Positions 39,122 through 48,325 are shown, counted from the first letter of the stretch. The stretch is 64,000 nucleotides of DNA from an uncultured Oscillibacter sp. (GCA_910585245.1 CAJUCO010000009.1:1-64000), one strand, 5' to 3'. Numbers and translations: made by a program. Notes: a model not told the origin generated them from the sequence alone.

Positions 39122-41044
39122 ATGAACAACCTCACCCGCAAACAGCGAAAAATGCTGTATCGAATTTTGGCGGCGGCAGTGCTGCTGGTTGCCGTCAAGC
39201 TGCTGCCCAATCTGTACCTGCCACCCCGGTGGATGGAAATTCTGCTGTACCTGGTTCCCTACGCCGTCATCGGCTGGGACGTTCTTTGGAAGGCCGTCCG
39301 CAACATCTTAAACGGCCAGGTCTTTGACGAGAACTTCCTCATGGCCCTGGCAACCGTCGGGGCCTTTGCCACCGGGGAGTACGCCGAGGCCGTCTTCGTC
39401 ATGCTCTTCTACCAAACCGGCGAGCTCTTCCAGGATTACGCCGTGGGCAAGTCCCGCGAGTCCATCGCCGCCCTGATGGATATTCGGCCCGACGTTGCCA
39501 ATTTAGAGAACGAGGACGGCTCTTTGGAAGAGGTGGACCCGGAGGATGTGGAGGTGGGCTCCGTCGTTGTGGTGAAGCCCGGCGAGCGGGTTCCCCTGGA
39601 CGGCGAGGTTTTGGAGGGCGTCTCCGCCCTGGACACCGCCGCCCTCACCGGCGAGTCCGTGCCAAGGGACGTGGGGCCTGGGGATGCGGTGATTAGCGGC
39701 TGCGTGAACCAGTCCGGGCTGCTGCGGGTCAAAGTCACCAAGCCCTGCGAAGAGTCCACCGTGTCCAAAATCCTGGACCTGGTGGAGAACGCCGGGGAGA
39801 AAAAGGCTCCCAGCGAGAACTTCATTACCCGGTTCGCCCGGTACTATACCCCCGGCGTGGTTCTGGCCGCCACGGCGTTGTTCCTCCTGCCCACCGTCGC
39901 TCTGGCGCTGCTTCCGCCCTCCGTCCAGCCCGCTTTCCTGGCGGGGACGGACTGGACCGGCTGGCTCCACCGGGCGTTGATCTTCCTGGTGATCTCCTGC
40001 CCCTGCGCCCTGGTAATTTCTGTGCCCCTGAGTTTCTTTGGGGGCATCGGCGGAGCAAGCAAGTGCGGCATTCTGGTGAAGGGAAGCAACTATTTGGAGA
40101 CCCTGGCCAAGACCGAGACAGTGGTGTTTGACAAGACGGGCACCCTGACTCAGGGGAGCTTCACCGTAACCGCCCTGCACCCCGCCCCCGGCGTCACGGA
40201 GGACGCCTTGCTGGAGGCGGCGGCCCTGGCGGAGAGCTGGTCCAGCCATCCCATCTCCGTCTCCCTCCGCAAGGCCTGGGGGAGGGACATCGACCCCAAC
40301 CGGGTGACGGACGTGGAGGAAATCGCCGGACACGGCGTCACTGCCAAGGTGGACGGAAGGGCCGTCTCCGCCGGCAACAGCCGCCTGATGGAAAAAGAGG
40401 GAGTCCAGTGGGAGCCCTGCGACCTGCCGGGGACCATCGTCCACGTGACCGTGGAAGGGCGTTACGCCGGACACATTCTCATCTCCGACCTGCCCAAGCC
40501 GGAGGCCAAGACCCTGGTGGAGGGCCTCAAGGCGGCGGGAGTGAAACGGACTGTTATGCTCACCGGCGACACCGAGGCCACCGCCAAGGCCGTGGCCCGG
40601 GACCTGGGACTGGACGAGTACCACGCCCAACTCCTTCCGGCGGACAAGGTGGAGCGGGTGGAGTCCCTGCTTGCGAAGAAATCCCCCGGCGCGGCCCTGG
40701 CCTTTGTGGGGGACGGAATTAACGACGCGCCGGTCCTCACCCGGGCGGACATTGGCATCGCCATGGGGGCCCTGGGCTCCGACGCCGCCATTGAGGCCGC
40801 CGACGTGGTACTGATGGACGACAACCCGGCGAAAATCGCCGCCGCTATGCGCATCTCCCGGAAGACATTGCGGATTGTCAAGCAGAACATCTGGTTTGCC
40901 CTGGGGGTCAAGGGCGCGGTGCTGCTGTTGGGGGCCTTTGGCGTCGCCACCATGTGGGAGGCGGTGTTCGCCGATGTGGGCGTGGCCTTCATCGCGATTT
41001 TGAACGCTATGCGCTGCCTCCATGTGGATGAGTTTAAGAGGTGA
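39122..41044 (+). CDS. cadA: heavy-metal-exporting P1B-type ATPase, CadA/ZntA-like
   Basis: This 640-aa membrane ATPase exports divalent soft metals such as Cd, Zn or Pb. Motifs are TGESVPRD (actuator), the metal-site SCPCAL in LVISCPCALVISVPLS, FDKTGTLTQG (phosphorylated Asp), SSHPISVSL (HP locus) and VGDGINDAPVLTRADIG. About eight membrane segments are seen. It starts almost directly with the first helices and lacks an N-terminal HMA domain, which is supplied by the separate chaperone. AAGGAGG lies about 10 nt before the ATG. Confidence 0.92.
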   Translation: MNNLTRKQRKMLYRILAAAVLLVAVKLLPNLYLPPRWMEILLYLVPYAVIGWDVLWKAVRNILNGQVFDENFLMALATVGAFATGEYAEAVFVMLFYQTGELFQDYAVGKSRESIAALMDIRPDVANLENEDGSLEEVDPEDVEVGSVVVVKPGERVPLDGEVLEGVSALDTAALTGESVPRDVGPGDAVISGCVNQSGLLRVKVTKPCEESTVSKILDLVENAGEKKAPSENFITRFARYYTPGVVLAATALFLLPTVALALLPPSVQPAFLAGTDWTGWLHRALIFLVISCPCALVISVPLSFFGGIGGASKCGILVKGSNYLETLAKTETVVFDKTGTLTQGSFTVTALHPAPGVTEDALLEAAALAESWSSHPISVSLRKAWGRDIDPNRVTDVEEIAGHGVTAKVDGRAVSAGNSRLMEKEGVQWEPCDLPGTIVHVTVEGRYAGHILISDLPKPEAKTLVEGLKAAGVKRTVMLTGDTEATAKAVARDLGLDEYHAQLLPADKVERVESLLAKKSPGAALAFVGDGINDAPVLTRADIGIAMGALGSDAAIEAADVVLMDDNPAKIAAAMRISRKTLRIVKQNIWFALGVKGAVLLLGAFGVATMWEAVFADVGVAFIAILNAMRCLHVDEFKR

Positions 41045-41050
41045 ACGAAA

Positions 41051-41078
41051 GAGCCGGACGGAAATTTCCGTCCGGCTC
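41051..41078 (+). terminator. terminator of the metal-resistance operon
   Basis: A 14-bp perfect palindromic stem, GAGCCGGACGGAAA with TTTCCGTCCGGCTC, 6 nt after the cadA stop. It borders repeat copy D. Confidence 0.65.
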
Positions 41079-41232
41079 ACAGGCTGTCAAACAAGTATGT
41101 TTGACAGCCTGAGCAAGTTTTCAAAACCTTTGAAAACTTATGATTAAAAACGAAAGGAACCCTTCCTGGGTTCCTCTCGTAACTCTCCTCCTTCCCGTCG
41201 GGGATGGTTTTTACGGTTTTTCGACACTCTGC
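41079..41232 (-). repeat. dispersed hairpin repeat, copy D
   Basis: This is an inverted copy of subtype C. Read on the minus strand it has GTGTCGAAAAACCGTAAAA at one end and hairpin 1 (CGAGAGGAACCC with GGGTTCCTTTCG). A shortened hairpin 2 follows (AAGTTTTCAAA...TTTGAAAACTT), then a terminal GCTGTCAAAC/GTTTGACAGC palindrome. It lies between convergent cadA and ribF and is bracketed by hairpins. Confidence 0.8.
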
Positions 41233-41260
41233 AACTCCGCCCTTTTGGGGCGGAGTTTTT
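41233..41260 (+). terminator. bidirectional terminator between cadA and ribF
   Basis: AACTCCGCCC pairs with GGGCGGAGTT around a TTTTG loop, with TTTTT on the plus strand. It closes the far side of repeat copy D. Confidence 0.7.
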
Positions 41261-41352
41261 CGCAAGTGGGACAAAATTTTCTGCCTCATTGACTTACCCG
41301 CCTTATCACATAGCGGGCGTTCGGACCGGCCCCGCACAGAAAATGATGGCTG

Positions 41353-42249
41353 TCAATTCTCCTGAAAATACTGCCGGGTGGTCTCGGCGTCGGCGGCGAT
41401 CTGGGCCCGGAGGGTGTCCAGGGAGTCGAAGCGGATCTCATCCCGCAGGTGCCTGTAGAATTCCAGGCGCAAAGTCTGTCCGTACAAATCCCCTTGGAAA
41501 TCCAGAAGACACGCCTCCACCGTCACGTCGATTCCGCGGTTCACGGTGGGCCGGGTGCCCACGTTGGTGACGGCGGGACAGCTGGTCCCGTCGGCAAAGT
41601 ATACCCGCGTCACATAGACCCCGTAGCTGGGAACCAGCACGTGGGGCGGGACCGGCAGGTTTGCCGTGGGAAACAGCCGGGTGGAACCAAGACCTTGTCC
41701 GTGGCCCACGGTTCCCGTCAAGGTGTGGGGATGGCCCAGGAAGAGGTTGGCCCGTTCCACCTGCCCCATCTCCACCAGGCGGCGGATGTAGGTGGAGCTG
41801 ACGGTGACGCCCCCCAGTTCCACCTTGGGAATGATGTCGCAGCCCAAGTTTAAAGCGGCGCATTTTTCCTTTAAAAGCTCCGGCGTACCCTGGTTCTTGT
41901 GGCCGAAGCGGTGGTCGTGACCCGCCACCAGGTGGACGGCGTGCCAGCGGCCCACCAAGAGTTTTGTGACAAAGTCCTCCCAACTGGTGGTCATCATCTC
42001 TTGGTCAAAGGGGGCTAGAATGACATCCTGGATGCCATAGAGCCGCTGGACCAGCTCCCGGCGATCCTCCGGGGAGTTGATCAGGGGGCAGGGGACGCCG
42101 GTGACCACCTCCTTGGGCGGGCGGTCGAAGGTAAAGACGGCAGGGGTGCAGCCCCGTCGGGCGGCCTCCTCCACTGTTCGGCGCAGGAGGGCGGCATGAC
42201 CCAGATGGACTCCGTCAAAGAAGCCCAAGGCAATGACACGTTCTTTCAT
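41353..42249 (-). CDS. ribF: bifunctional riboflavin kinase / FAD synthetase
   Basis: This 298-aa enzyme makes FMN and FAD from riboflavin. The N-terminal nucleotidyltransferase begins ALGFFDGVHLGHAALLRR, and GHDHRFGHKNQGTPELL is near 120. The C-terminal kinase shows LGSTRLFPTANLPVP and NVGTRPTVN. The start at 42249 follows GGAG by 6 nt; an upstream ATG at 42261 overlaps truB. It is the last gene of the rimP-nusA operon, where truB-ribF is a common pairing. Confidence 0.93.
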   Translation of the reverse strand: MKERVIALGFFDGVHLGHAALLRRTVEEAARRGCTPAVFTFDRPPKEVVTGVPCPLINSPEDRRELVQRLYGIQDVILAPFDQEMMTTSWEDFVTKLLVGRWHAVHLVAGHDHRFGHKNQGTPELLKEKCAALNLGCDIIPKVELGGVTVSSTYIRRLVEMGQVERANLFLGHPHTLTGTVGHGQGLGSTRLFPTANLPVPPHVLVPSYGVYVTRVYFADGTSCPAVTNVGTRPTVNRGIDVTVEACLLDFQGDLYGQTLRLEFYRHLRDEIRFDSLDTLRAQIAADAETTRQYFQEN

Positions 42250-42250
42250 A

Positions 42251-43117
42251 TTACGCTCCAAAAAAATTCTTGATGGAAGTCAGAGTTTCGGACTCCGCTT
42301 GGGAGAGGCAGAGAAACGCCCCCTCCAGCCCGTAGAGCCGGTAAGTACCGTCTGCCGTTCCCGGTAGAGAGATGGGATTGCCGCAGCGGACCCGCTTTTC
42401 CTGGCCGGGAGAGCGGACCGTCAGGGCAGGGTATTGGGCAAAGAGCCCGTCCAGGGGACGAAGCAGGGCCTCTCCTTGGGCCTGGACGTCTTCTATGGTG
42501 ACGGCGTCCTCCAGGGTAAAGCCCGCCGCCATGGTCCGGCGGAGGCTGTACAGCGTTCCGCCGCAGCCCAGGCGTTGCCCGATGTCGTGACAGAGAGTTC
42601 GAATGTAGGTACCCTTGGAACAAAGGCAGCGGAGGCGGTAGTCTGTGGCGTTTTCCGCCGCCAGCAGCTCCAGCTGATGGATGGTGACGGGGCGGGACTT
42701 GCGCGCCACCTCTTTTCCGCGTCTGGCTAACTCGTAGAGCTTTTTTCCCTGGACCTTGACGGCGGAGTACATGGGAGGAATCTGCGAAATCTCCCCCCGG
42801 AACATGGCCAGGGCGGCTTCCAGATCCTCCCGGCCCACGGTTACGGGGTGGGTTTCCAAAACCGCGCCGGTGATATCCTGGGTGTCGGTGACAAGGCCGA
42901 GGCGAAGGCCGGCGGCGTACTCCTTCCTCCCGTTTTCCGCGAACTCCACGGCCCGTGTCGCCCGCCCCACGAAGACCGGCAAAACGCCGGTAGCCATGGG
43001 GTCCAGCGTGCCGCCGTGGCCCACCCGCTTTTCGTGGAGAATGCCCCGGATCTTGGCGCACACATCCATGGAGGTCCACCCGGCGGGCTTGTCAATGATG
43101 AGGATACCGTTGGGCAT
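42251..43117 (-). CDS. truB: tRNA pseudouridine-55 synthase
   Basis: This 288-aa enzyme modifies U55 in the tRNA T-loop. ILIIDKPAGWTSMDV opens the protein, and the catalytic GGTLDPMATGVLPVFVGRAT (Asp) is near 36-55. SKGTYIRTLCHDIG follows. GGAGG lies close before the MPNGIL start at 43117; an in-frame ATG at 43198 is rejected because it lies within the preceding gene and lacks homology. It is coupled to ribF. Confidence 0.94.
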   Translation of the reverse strand: MPNGILIIDKPAGWTSMDVCAKIRGILHEKRVGHGGTLDPMATGVLPVFVGRATRAVEFAENGRKEYAAGLRLGLVTDTQDITGAVLETHPVTVGREDLEAALAMFRGEISQIPPMYSAVKVQGKKLYELARRGKEVARKSRPVTIHQLELLAAENATDYRLRCLCSKGTYIRTLCHDIGQRLGCGGTLYSLRRTMAAGFTLEDAVTIEDVQAQGEALLRPLDGLFAQYPALTVRSPGQEKRVRCGNPISLPGTADGTYRLYGLEGAFLCLSQAESETLTSIKNFFGA

Positions 43118-43133
43118 GGGGCAGCCCTCCCAA

Positions 43134-44090
43134 TTAAAGAGTGAAGTCCGGGACCACCTGGGCGATGGCCTCCAGCATTTGCCCCTTTGCCTGGGCAAAG
43201 GGAGCCTCTACAGTGCACCCGGCCGCTGCCGCGTGGCCGCCTCCGCCCAGAAGGGCGCAGGCCTTCGTGGCGTTGACCCGGGGGCCGGTGCGAAGGGAGA
43301 ATTTCCACACGCCGGGGCGGAGCTCCCGCATGGTGACAGCACAATCCACGCCCTGAATTTGTCCCCCCAGGGCGGAGAGGTCCTCTGCGTCGGACTCCGT
43401 GGCCTGGACCGACTCCATCAGAGACAGAGGGACGGATAAAACGGCCACCCGGCCGTGGTCGTGGTACTCGGCTCCGCCCAGCATGGCGGCCTCCAGAGCC
43501 AGACGTTTCCGGCTCTTGGTGCGGAAAAAGGTCTTGTTCACCGCCTGAAAGTCAATGCCGGTGCGAAGCAGGGCGGAGGCCACGGCGTGGGTGTGGGCGG
43601 TGGTGTTGCTGTAGGCAAAACAGCCGCAATCCGTGGAAACCGCCACATAGAGAGGCAGGGCCATCTCGGCGGTAATGGGACCCAGGGCGGCCAGAATGTC
43701 ATAGATGATTTCCCCGGTGGCGGCGGCGGAGGGGCGGAGGTAATGTTCTTTGCCAAAGCCCTCAAAAGAGGGGTGGTGGTCGATGGCCAGGTCCACCCGG
43801 TCCACGTAAGGTTTGGCGTTTTCCGGGAAGAGGGAGGTGGAGGCGATGTCCGTGGAGATCACCCGCTCCGGATGAAAGCCCTCCGGGGCCTCGTAGGGGA
43901 GGAAATAGGGGGCGGTGGCGTCCGTCAGTTCCGGGTTGGGGAGGAGATAGGCCGTCTTCCCCAGGGCCCGGAGCCCCGCACAAAGGGCGGCGGCGGAGCC
44001 CACGGTGTCCCCGTCGGGACGGACGTGGGTGAGAATCAACGTGTTGTCAAAGGATCGAAGCCGCTCTGCGACCTGGTGTATGGTGAGCAT
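43134..44090 (-). CDS. nrnA: DHH-family phosphoesterase, NrnA-like nanoRNase / pAp phosphatase
   Basis: This 318-aa protein has the DHH motifs HVRPDGDTVGS near 22 and LAIDHHPSFEGFG near 98. The DHHA1 motif GGGGHAAAAGCTVE is near 290. Homologues degrade 2-5-nt RNAs and dephosphorylate pAp. It sits between rbfA and truB, a conserved Firmicutes position. The 44090 ATG follows GGAGG by 7 nt and its upstream region overlaps the rbfA end. Confidence 0.88.
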   Translation of the reverse strand: MLTIHQVAERLRSFDNTLILTHVRPDGDTVGSAAALCAGLRALGKTAYLLPNPELTDATAPYFLPYEAPEGFHPERVISTDIASTSLFPENAKPYVDRVDLAIDHHPSFEGFGKEHYLRPSAAATGEIIYDILAALGPITAEMALPLYVAVSTDCGCFAYSNTTAHTHAVASALLRTGIDFQAVNKTFFRTKSRKRLALEAAMLGGAEYHDHGRVAVLSVPLSLMESVQATESDAEDLSALGGQIQGVDCAVTMRELRPGVWKFSLRTGPRVNATKACALLGGGGHAAAAGCTVEAPFAQAKGQMLEAIAQVVPDFTL

Positions 44091-44092
44091 GG

Positions 44093-44464
44093 TCATTCCT
44101 CCTCCGGCTGATTCCGGGCGGCGTCCTTTTCCTCCTCGTTGCGCAGTAGCTCCAGAATGTGAGCCCCGTGCTGAATGGAGTCGTCGCCGATGAATTGGAG
44201 CTCCGGCGTGTAGCGGAGTTGGAGAGCGTGTCCCAGTTCCCGGCGGAGAAAGCCTGCGGCGGACTTGAGACCCTTCAAGACGTCTTTTTCCCGGTCCTTG
44301 TCCAGGACGCTGATATAAATACGGGCATATCGCAGGTCGTTAGTGGTGTCCACGTAGGTGATGGAGACCATCCCGGAAACTCGGGGGTCCTTCAAATTTC
44401 GGAGCTGGGATGACAGCTCCCGCTGGATTTCGTCGTTGATGCGGTTGATGCGGTTTGAGGCCAT
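44093..44464 (-). CDS. rbfA: 30S ribosome-binding factor A
   Basis: This 123-aa KH-like protein helps mature the 16S rRNA 5' end. NRINRINDEIQRELSSQL opens the protein, and DPRVSGMVSITYVDTTNDL is the family core. AAGGAG 7 nt before ATG 44464 sets the start; the frame remains open to 44689 but that part is not conserved. It overlaps the nrnA start region by a few bases. Confidence 0.92.
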   Translation of the reverse strand: MASNRINRINDEIQRELSSQLRNLKDPRVSGMVSITYVDTTNDLRYARIYISVLDKDREKDVLKGLKSAAGFLRRELGHALQLRYTPELQFIGDDSIQHGAHILELLRNEEEKDAARNQPEEE

Positions 44465-44725
44465 AGGCGTTCTCCTTTTTCCCCATGGCGGGGGTTTGTA
44501 CTTGCCCTGACGGGCAGAGGCGCGTCCAGGTGAAGGGCAAATCCGGAAAGGTGCTCCGCAGGCAATTAGCGGTGCCCGAGCCCGCCGGCTCCTTTTCACT
44601 GCCCATTCCCCGGCGGACCCTCTTTCAGGGGGCGCTGCTTCTTGGAAGAAGTTTATAGGGCGCGCCTTTAAAATTTGTCTGGAAGGCACAGGGGCGGCGG
44701 CATCGCCGCCGCCCCTATTTTGCGC
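44465..44725 (-). other. gap between infB and rbfA
   Basis: There is no gene. A 12-bp perfect hairpin, AGGGGCGGCGGC with GCCGCCGCCCCT (44690-44716), lies just after the infB stop. It lacks a T-run on the minus strand and may stabilise or partially terminate the transcript. Confidence 0.45.
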
Positions 44726-47176
44726 TTACTGGGGGATTTCCTCCATGGTATAGCCTTCCACAATATCGCCCTCTTTGATATCGTTGAATTTTTCAATGGT
44801 CAGGCCGCACTCGTAGCCGCTGGCCACTTCCTTCGCCGCGTCCTTGAATCGCTGGAGGGAACCCAGCACGCCCTCGTGAATGACGATGCCGTCCCGGACC
44901 AGGCGGATGGAGCAGTTGCGGACGATCTTGCCGTCCTGGACGTAGCAGCCCGCCACGGTGCCCACGCCGGAGACCTTGTAGGTCTGGCGGACCTCCGCGT
45001 GACCCAGCAGAGCCTCCCGGTACTTGGGGGCCAACATACCCTTCATGGCGGCAGTGATTTCGTCAATGCAGTCGTAGATAACCCGGTACATCCGCATATC
45101 CACGTTCTGCCGCACCGCGCCATCCCGGGCCGCCGCGTCCGGCCGGACATTGAATCCCACGATGATGGCGCCGGAGGAGGAGGCCAACATCACGTCGGAC
45201 TCGTTCACCGCGCCCACGCCGCCGTGGATGACCCGGACGTTTACTTCCTCGTTGGAGAGCTTTTCCAAAGATGCCTTCACGGCCTCCACGCTGCCCTGGA
45301 CGTCGGCCTTGACAATGAGTGCCAGCTCCTTGCGCTCGCCGGCCTGGATCTGGTCGAACAGGTTCTCCAGGCTGACCTTCTGCACGGGGGCGGCGGCTTT
45401 TGCCCGCTCCTCGGCCTTGCGCTGTTCCACCAGCTCCCGGGCCATCCGCTCGTCGCTGACGGCGAAGAAGGGACTTCCGGCGGTGGGGGCCTCGCTGAGG
45501 CCCGCGATCTCCACGGGGACGGAGGGACCCGCCTCCGTGAGGCGGCCGCCCTTGTAGTCCAGCATGGTGCGGACCCGGCCCACGGCGGTGCCCGCGATGA
45601 TGATGTCCCCCTGCTTCAAGGTGCCGTTTTGGACCAGCAGAGTCGCCACGGGGCCCCGGCCCTTGTCAAGCCTCGCTTCGATGACGGTGCCCTGGCCCGC
45701 CCGGTTGGGGTTGGCCTTCAGCTCCGCCATTTCGGCGGTGAGGGTTACCATCTCCAAAAGGTTGTCGATGCCGATGTTTTTCTTGGCGGAGATTTTGCAG
45801 CAGATGGTCTCGCCGCCCCAGTCCTCCGGAACCAGACCGTGCTCCGTCAGCTGCTGCATGACCTTGTCCGGGTTGGCGTTTTCTTTGTCAATTTTGTTTA
45901 CCGCCACCACGATGGGGATGTTGGCCGCTTTCGCGTGGCTGATGGATTCAATGGTCTGGGGCATAATGCCGTCGTCCGCCGCCACCATCAAAATGGCGAT
46001 ATCCGTCACCATGGCGCCCCGGGCCCGCATGGAGGTGAACGCCTCGTGGCCCGGCGTGTCCAGGAAGGTGATGGGTTTGCCGTTCACCTGGACCTGATAG
46101 GCGCCGATGTGCTGGGTGATGCCGCCGGCCTCGCCGGAGGCCACGGAGGTATCTCGGATGGTATCCAAAAGAGAGGTCTTGCCATGGTCCACGTGACCCA
46201 TGACCACCACCACGGGGGCCCGGGGAATCAGATCCTCGGCCTTGTCCTCGGAGATGTCGATGAGCTTTTCCTCAATGGTGACCACGACTTCCCGCTCCAC
46301 CTTGCAGCCCATTTCCTCGGCGATAAAGGCGGCGGTGTCGTAGTCGATCATCTGGGGCAAAGAGGCCATGATGCCGTTTTTCATCAGGGCCTTGACCACC
46401 TCCGCGCCGGTTTTCTTCATCCGGCTGGCAAGCTCTCCCACGGAAATCTCATTGGGAATCTGGACCTTGACGGGGGCCTTCTTGGCAATCTCCAGTTGGA
46501 GACGGCGCATTTTCTCCGCCTCGTCCTGGCGGCGCTTGTTGGAAAACACGGGGCCGCCCCGGCGCTGCTGCCGGCCCTGGACCTTCTCCCGGCCGGAGCG
46601 CTGCTGGCGCTGCATCCGCTCGCCCTGTTGGCCCCCCAGGGTTTCCAAGCGCTCATCGTACTTGGCCAGGTTCACGTCGCCGCCCTTCCGGGTGTCTACG
46701 ATCTTCTTCTGGGGCACCCGGCTGACAGGCTTTTGAACCGGCTGTTGGCCCTGCTGCTGGGGGGCGGGTTTACCACCCTGAGGCTGCCTGGAGGGCTGGT
46801 CCTGGACGGGGGGCTGCTGAGCGGCGGGGGGCTGGGTATGCGGAGCCTGCGGACTCCGCTGCCCCTGCTGGGAGGCGGGTTTTCTGGGGGGCTGCTGGCT
46901 CTGCCCGGCGGGCTTGGAGGATTGCACGGCCTCCTGAGCCGGAGCGGGCTGCGCCTCCTGATAGGTCTCCTGGAAGATAACCTGCATATCGGAGACGGGA
47001 TGATCCTGAGTCAGCCGGTCGAAGATGATGGAGAGTTCCCGGTCCGTCAGCACCTGCATATGGTTCTTCGGAGCGGAGCCGTACTTGGTCAGGATCTCCG
47101 TAATGGTTTTGGTGGGCAGGCCGAAGTCTTTTGCCACCTCGTGAACTCTGTATTTTTCAATAGCCAAATAAAACAC
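44726..47176 (-). CDS. infB: translation initiation factor IF-2
   Basis: This 816-aa GTPase brings initiator tRNA to the 30S subunit. An N-terminal IF2_N motif (YRVHEVAKDFGLPTKTI) comes first, followed by a Gln/Pro/Arg-rich linker (about 85-230). The G domain then shows VMGHVDHGKTSLLDTIR near 328, DTPGHEAF and NKIDK, and domains II-IV follow. The linker is variable in all species. It lies in the order nusA-ylxR-ylxQ-infB-rbfA. Confidence 0.97.
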   Translation of the reverse strand: MFYLAIEKYRVHEVAKDFGLPTKTITEILTKYGSAPKNHMQVLTDRELSIIFDRLTQDHPVSDMQVIFQETYQEAQPAPAQEAVQSSKPAGQSQQPPRKPASQQGQRSPQAPHTQPPAAQQPPVQDQPSRQPQGGKPAPQQQGQQPVQKPVSRVPQKKIVDTRKGGDVNLAKYDERLETLGGQQGERMQRQQRSGREKVQGRQQRRGGPVFSNKRRQDEAEKMRRLQLEIAKKAPVKVQIPNEISVGELASRMKKTGAEVVKALMKNGIMASLPQMIDYDTAAFIAEEMGCKVEREVVVTIEEKLIDISEDKAEDLIPRAPVVVVMGHVDHGKTSLLDTIRDTSVASGEAGGITQHIGAYQVQVNGKPITFLDTPGHEAFTSMRARGAMVTDIAILMVAADDGIMPQTIESISHAKAANIPIVVAVNKIDKENANPDKVMQQLTEHGLVPEDWGGETICCKISAKKNIGIDNLLEMVTLTAEMAELKANPNRAGQGTVIEARLDKGRGPVATLLVQNGTLKQGDIIIAGTAVGRVRTMLDYKGGRLTEAGPSVPVEIAGLSEAPTAGSPFFAVSDERMARELVEQRKAEERAKAAAPVQKVSLENLFDQIQAGERKELALIVKADVQGSVEAVKASLEKLSNEEVNVRVIHGGVGAVNESDVMLASSSGAIIVGFNVRPDAAARDGAVRQNVDMRMYRVIYDCIDEITAAMKGMLAPKYREALLGHAEVRQTYKVSGVGTVAGCYVQDGKIVRNCSIRLVRDGIVIHEGVLGSLQRFKDAAKEVASGYECGLTIEKFNDIKEGDIVEGYTMEEIPQ

Positions 47177-47312
47177 CTCGTTCTGTTCCTCTCCATAAGC
47201 CCGTTTGAAAACCGGCGAACCCGCCGCCGGCTTTCAGACGGACTTGGGAGCGGAGAAAATATGATGGGAGTGAATGGGCCTGTTGGGGCCCGGTGATCCG
47301 GGGCGGCGCACC

Positions 47313-48056
47313 TCAGCGTCCCCCGTCCTTGCCCCGGCCTTTGCCGAAGGGAGGGGCGGCTTTGCCCTTTTGCCGGGGAGGGCGTCCCGCTTTTCCCCCC
47401 TGGGGACGGGCGCTTCCTTCGCGCTGGAAGGGCTGTCTTCCGTCCTCGCCCCGGAAACGGCCTGAAGCCTTGAGAGAAGTGCCTCCCGGTTTTGCGCCGT
47501 GAGGGCGGCCCTTCCCGTCAAAGCGGTGGGAGGCGGCTTTGGACTGGGGATGGTCTTGCGCTTCCCGCCACTTTTTGGGCGGATGGGCGGAGGCCCTCTC
47601 CCGGCGGGGAGAGGACGGACGGCGCTCTTTTTGCGGGGCGGGAGGCGGCGGGGGAGGCGGAGCCCGGTGGGGAGCGGACTGGCGCTCCTTGGCGCGGCGG
47701 CGTTTCAAGTCCATTCGGGCGGCGGCCTCGCCATAGCGTTCCGGGTCCATGGCGGCCAGACGTTCCGCCACGGCGGCGGCAAGACCCAGATCCGTCAGGG
47801 CGGCCAAGGCGGCGCTACCCCGGCCCAGAGCCCCGCCCAGCTCCGCTTTGGGGAAGGGGAGAACCAGCCAGAGGCAGTGGCCCTCCCGGGCCAGATGTTC
47901 CGCCCGCCGGAGGGTGTTTCCCGCCGCGTCGGAGGCCACCAGCAACAGCCGTGCCTGTCCGGCCTTGGCGGCCAGGGCCACCGGTTCCTCGCCCACGGCC
48001 AGTCTCCCGCCCCGGAGCGCCAGCCCCAGGAGGGAGAGAATGTTCTTTCCGCTCAT
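47313..48056 (-). CDS. ylxQ: YlxQ-like L7Ae-family RNA-binding protein with long basic tail
   Basis: This 247-aa protein has residues about 1-105 forming the L7Ae/L30e RNA-binding fold (NILSLLGLALRGGRLAVGEE, then ARLLLVASDAAGNTLRR). The last ~140 residues are a low-complexity Pro/Arg/Lys/Gly-rich tail. Bacillus YlxQ is only about 100 aa, so the tail is an extension likely to bind RNA nonspecifically. It overlaps ylxR by 4 nt. Confidence 0.8.
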   Translation of the reverse strand: MSGKNILSLLGLALRGGRLAVGEEPVALAAKAGQARLLLVASDAAGNTLRRAEHLAREGHCLWLVLPFPKAELGGALGRGSAALAALTDLGLAAAVAERLAAMDPERYGEAAARMDLKRRRAKERQSAPHRAPPPPPPPAPQKERRPSSPRRERASAHPPKKWREAQDHPQSKAASHRFDGKGRPHGAKPGGTSLKASGRFRGEDGRQPFQREGSARPQGGKAGRPPRQKGKAAPPFGKGRGKDGGR

Positions 48057-48325
48057 GTCCCGCCTCCCAACTCCGCCTCCATGGCGTCATAGACCTCCGG
48101 GGGAATGGCGGTTTCAAAGGCCCGTTCCAGGGCGCGGGTTTTCCGGGCTTTTTTCAGACAGGCCGGGTCCGGGCACACATAGGCCCCCCGGCCCGGTTTC
48201 TTCCCGGTAAAATCCAGGCTGACTGCCCCCTCCGGGGAACGGACCACCCGCAAAAGGGCCTTTTTATCCCGCATTTCCCGGCAGCCAACGCACTGACGCT
48301 GGGGTATCTTTTTCACCTTGGGCAC
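48053..48325 (-). CDS. ylxR: YlxR (DUF448) nucleic-acid-binding protein
   Basis: This 90-aa protein has RQCVGCREMRDKKALLRVVR near the start and GRGAYVCPDPACLKKA, the family landmarks. A GTG at 48325 (VPKVKKIPQRQ) preceded by AGAGGTGG is the probable start; a longer frame from 48400 is open but nonconserved. YlxR homologues have been linked to RNase P and to gene regulation. It is conserved between nusA and infB. Confidence 0.85.
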   Translation of the reverse strand: MPKVKKIPQRQCVGCREMRDKKALLRVVRSPEGAVSLDFTGKKPGRGAYVCPDPACLKKARKTRALERAFETAIPPEVYDAMEAELGGGT

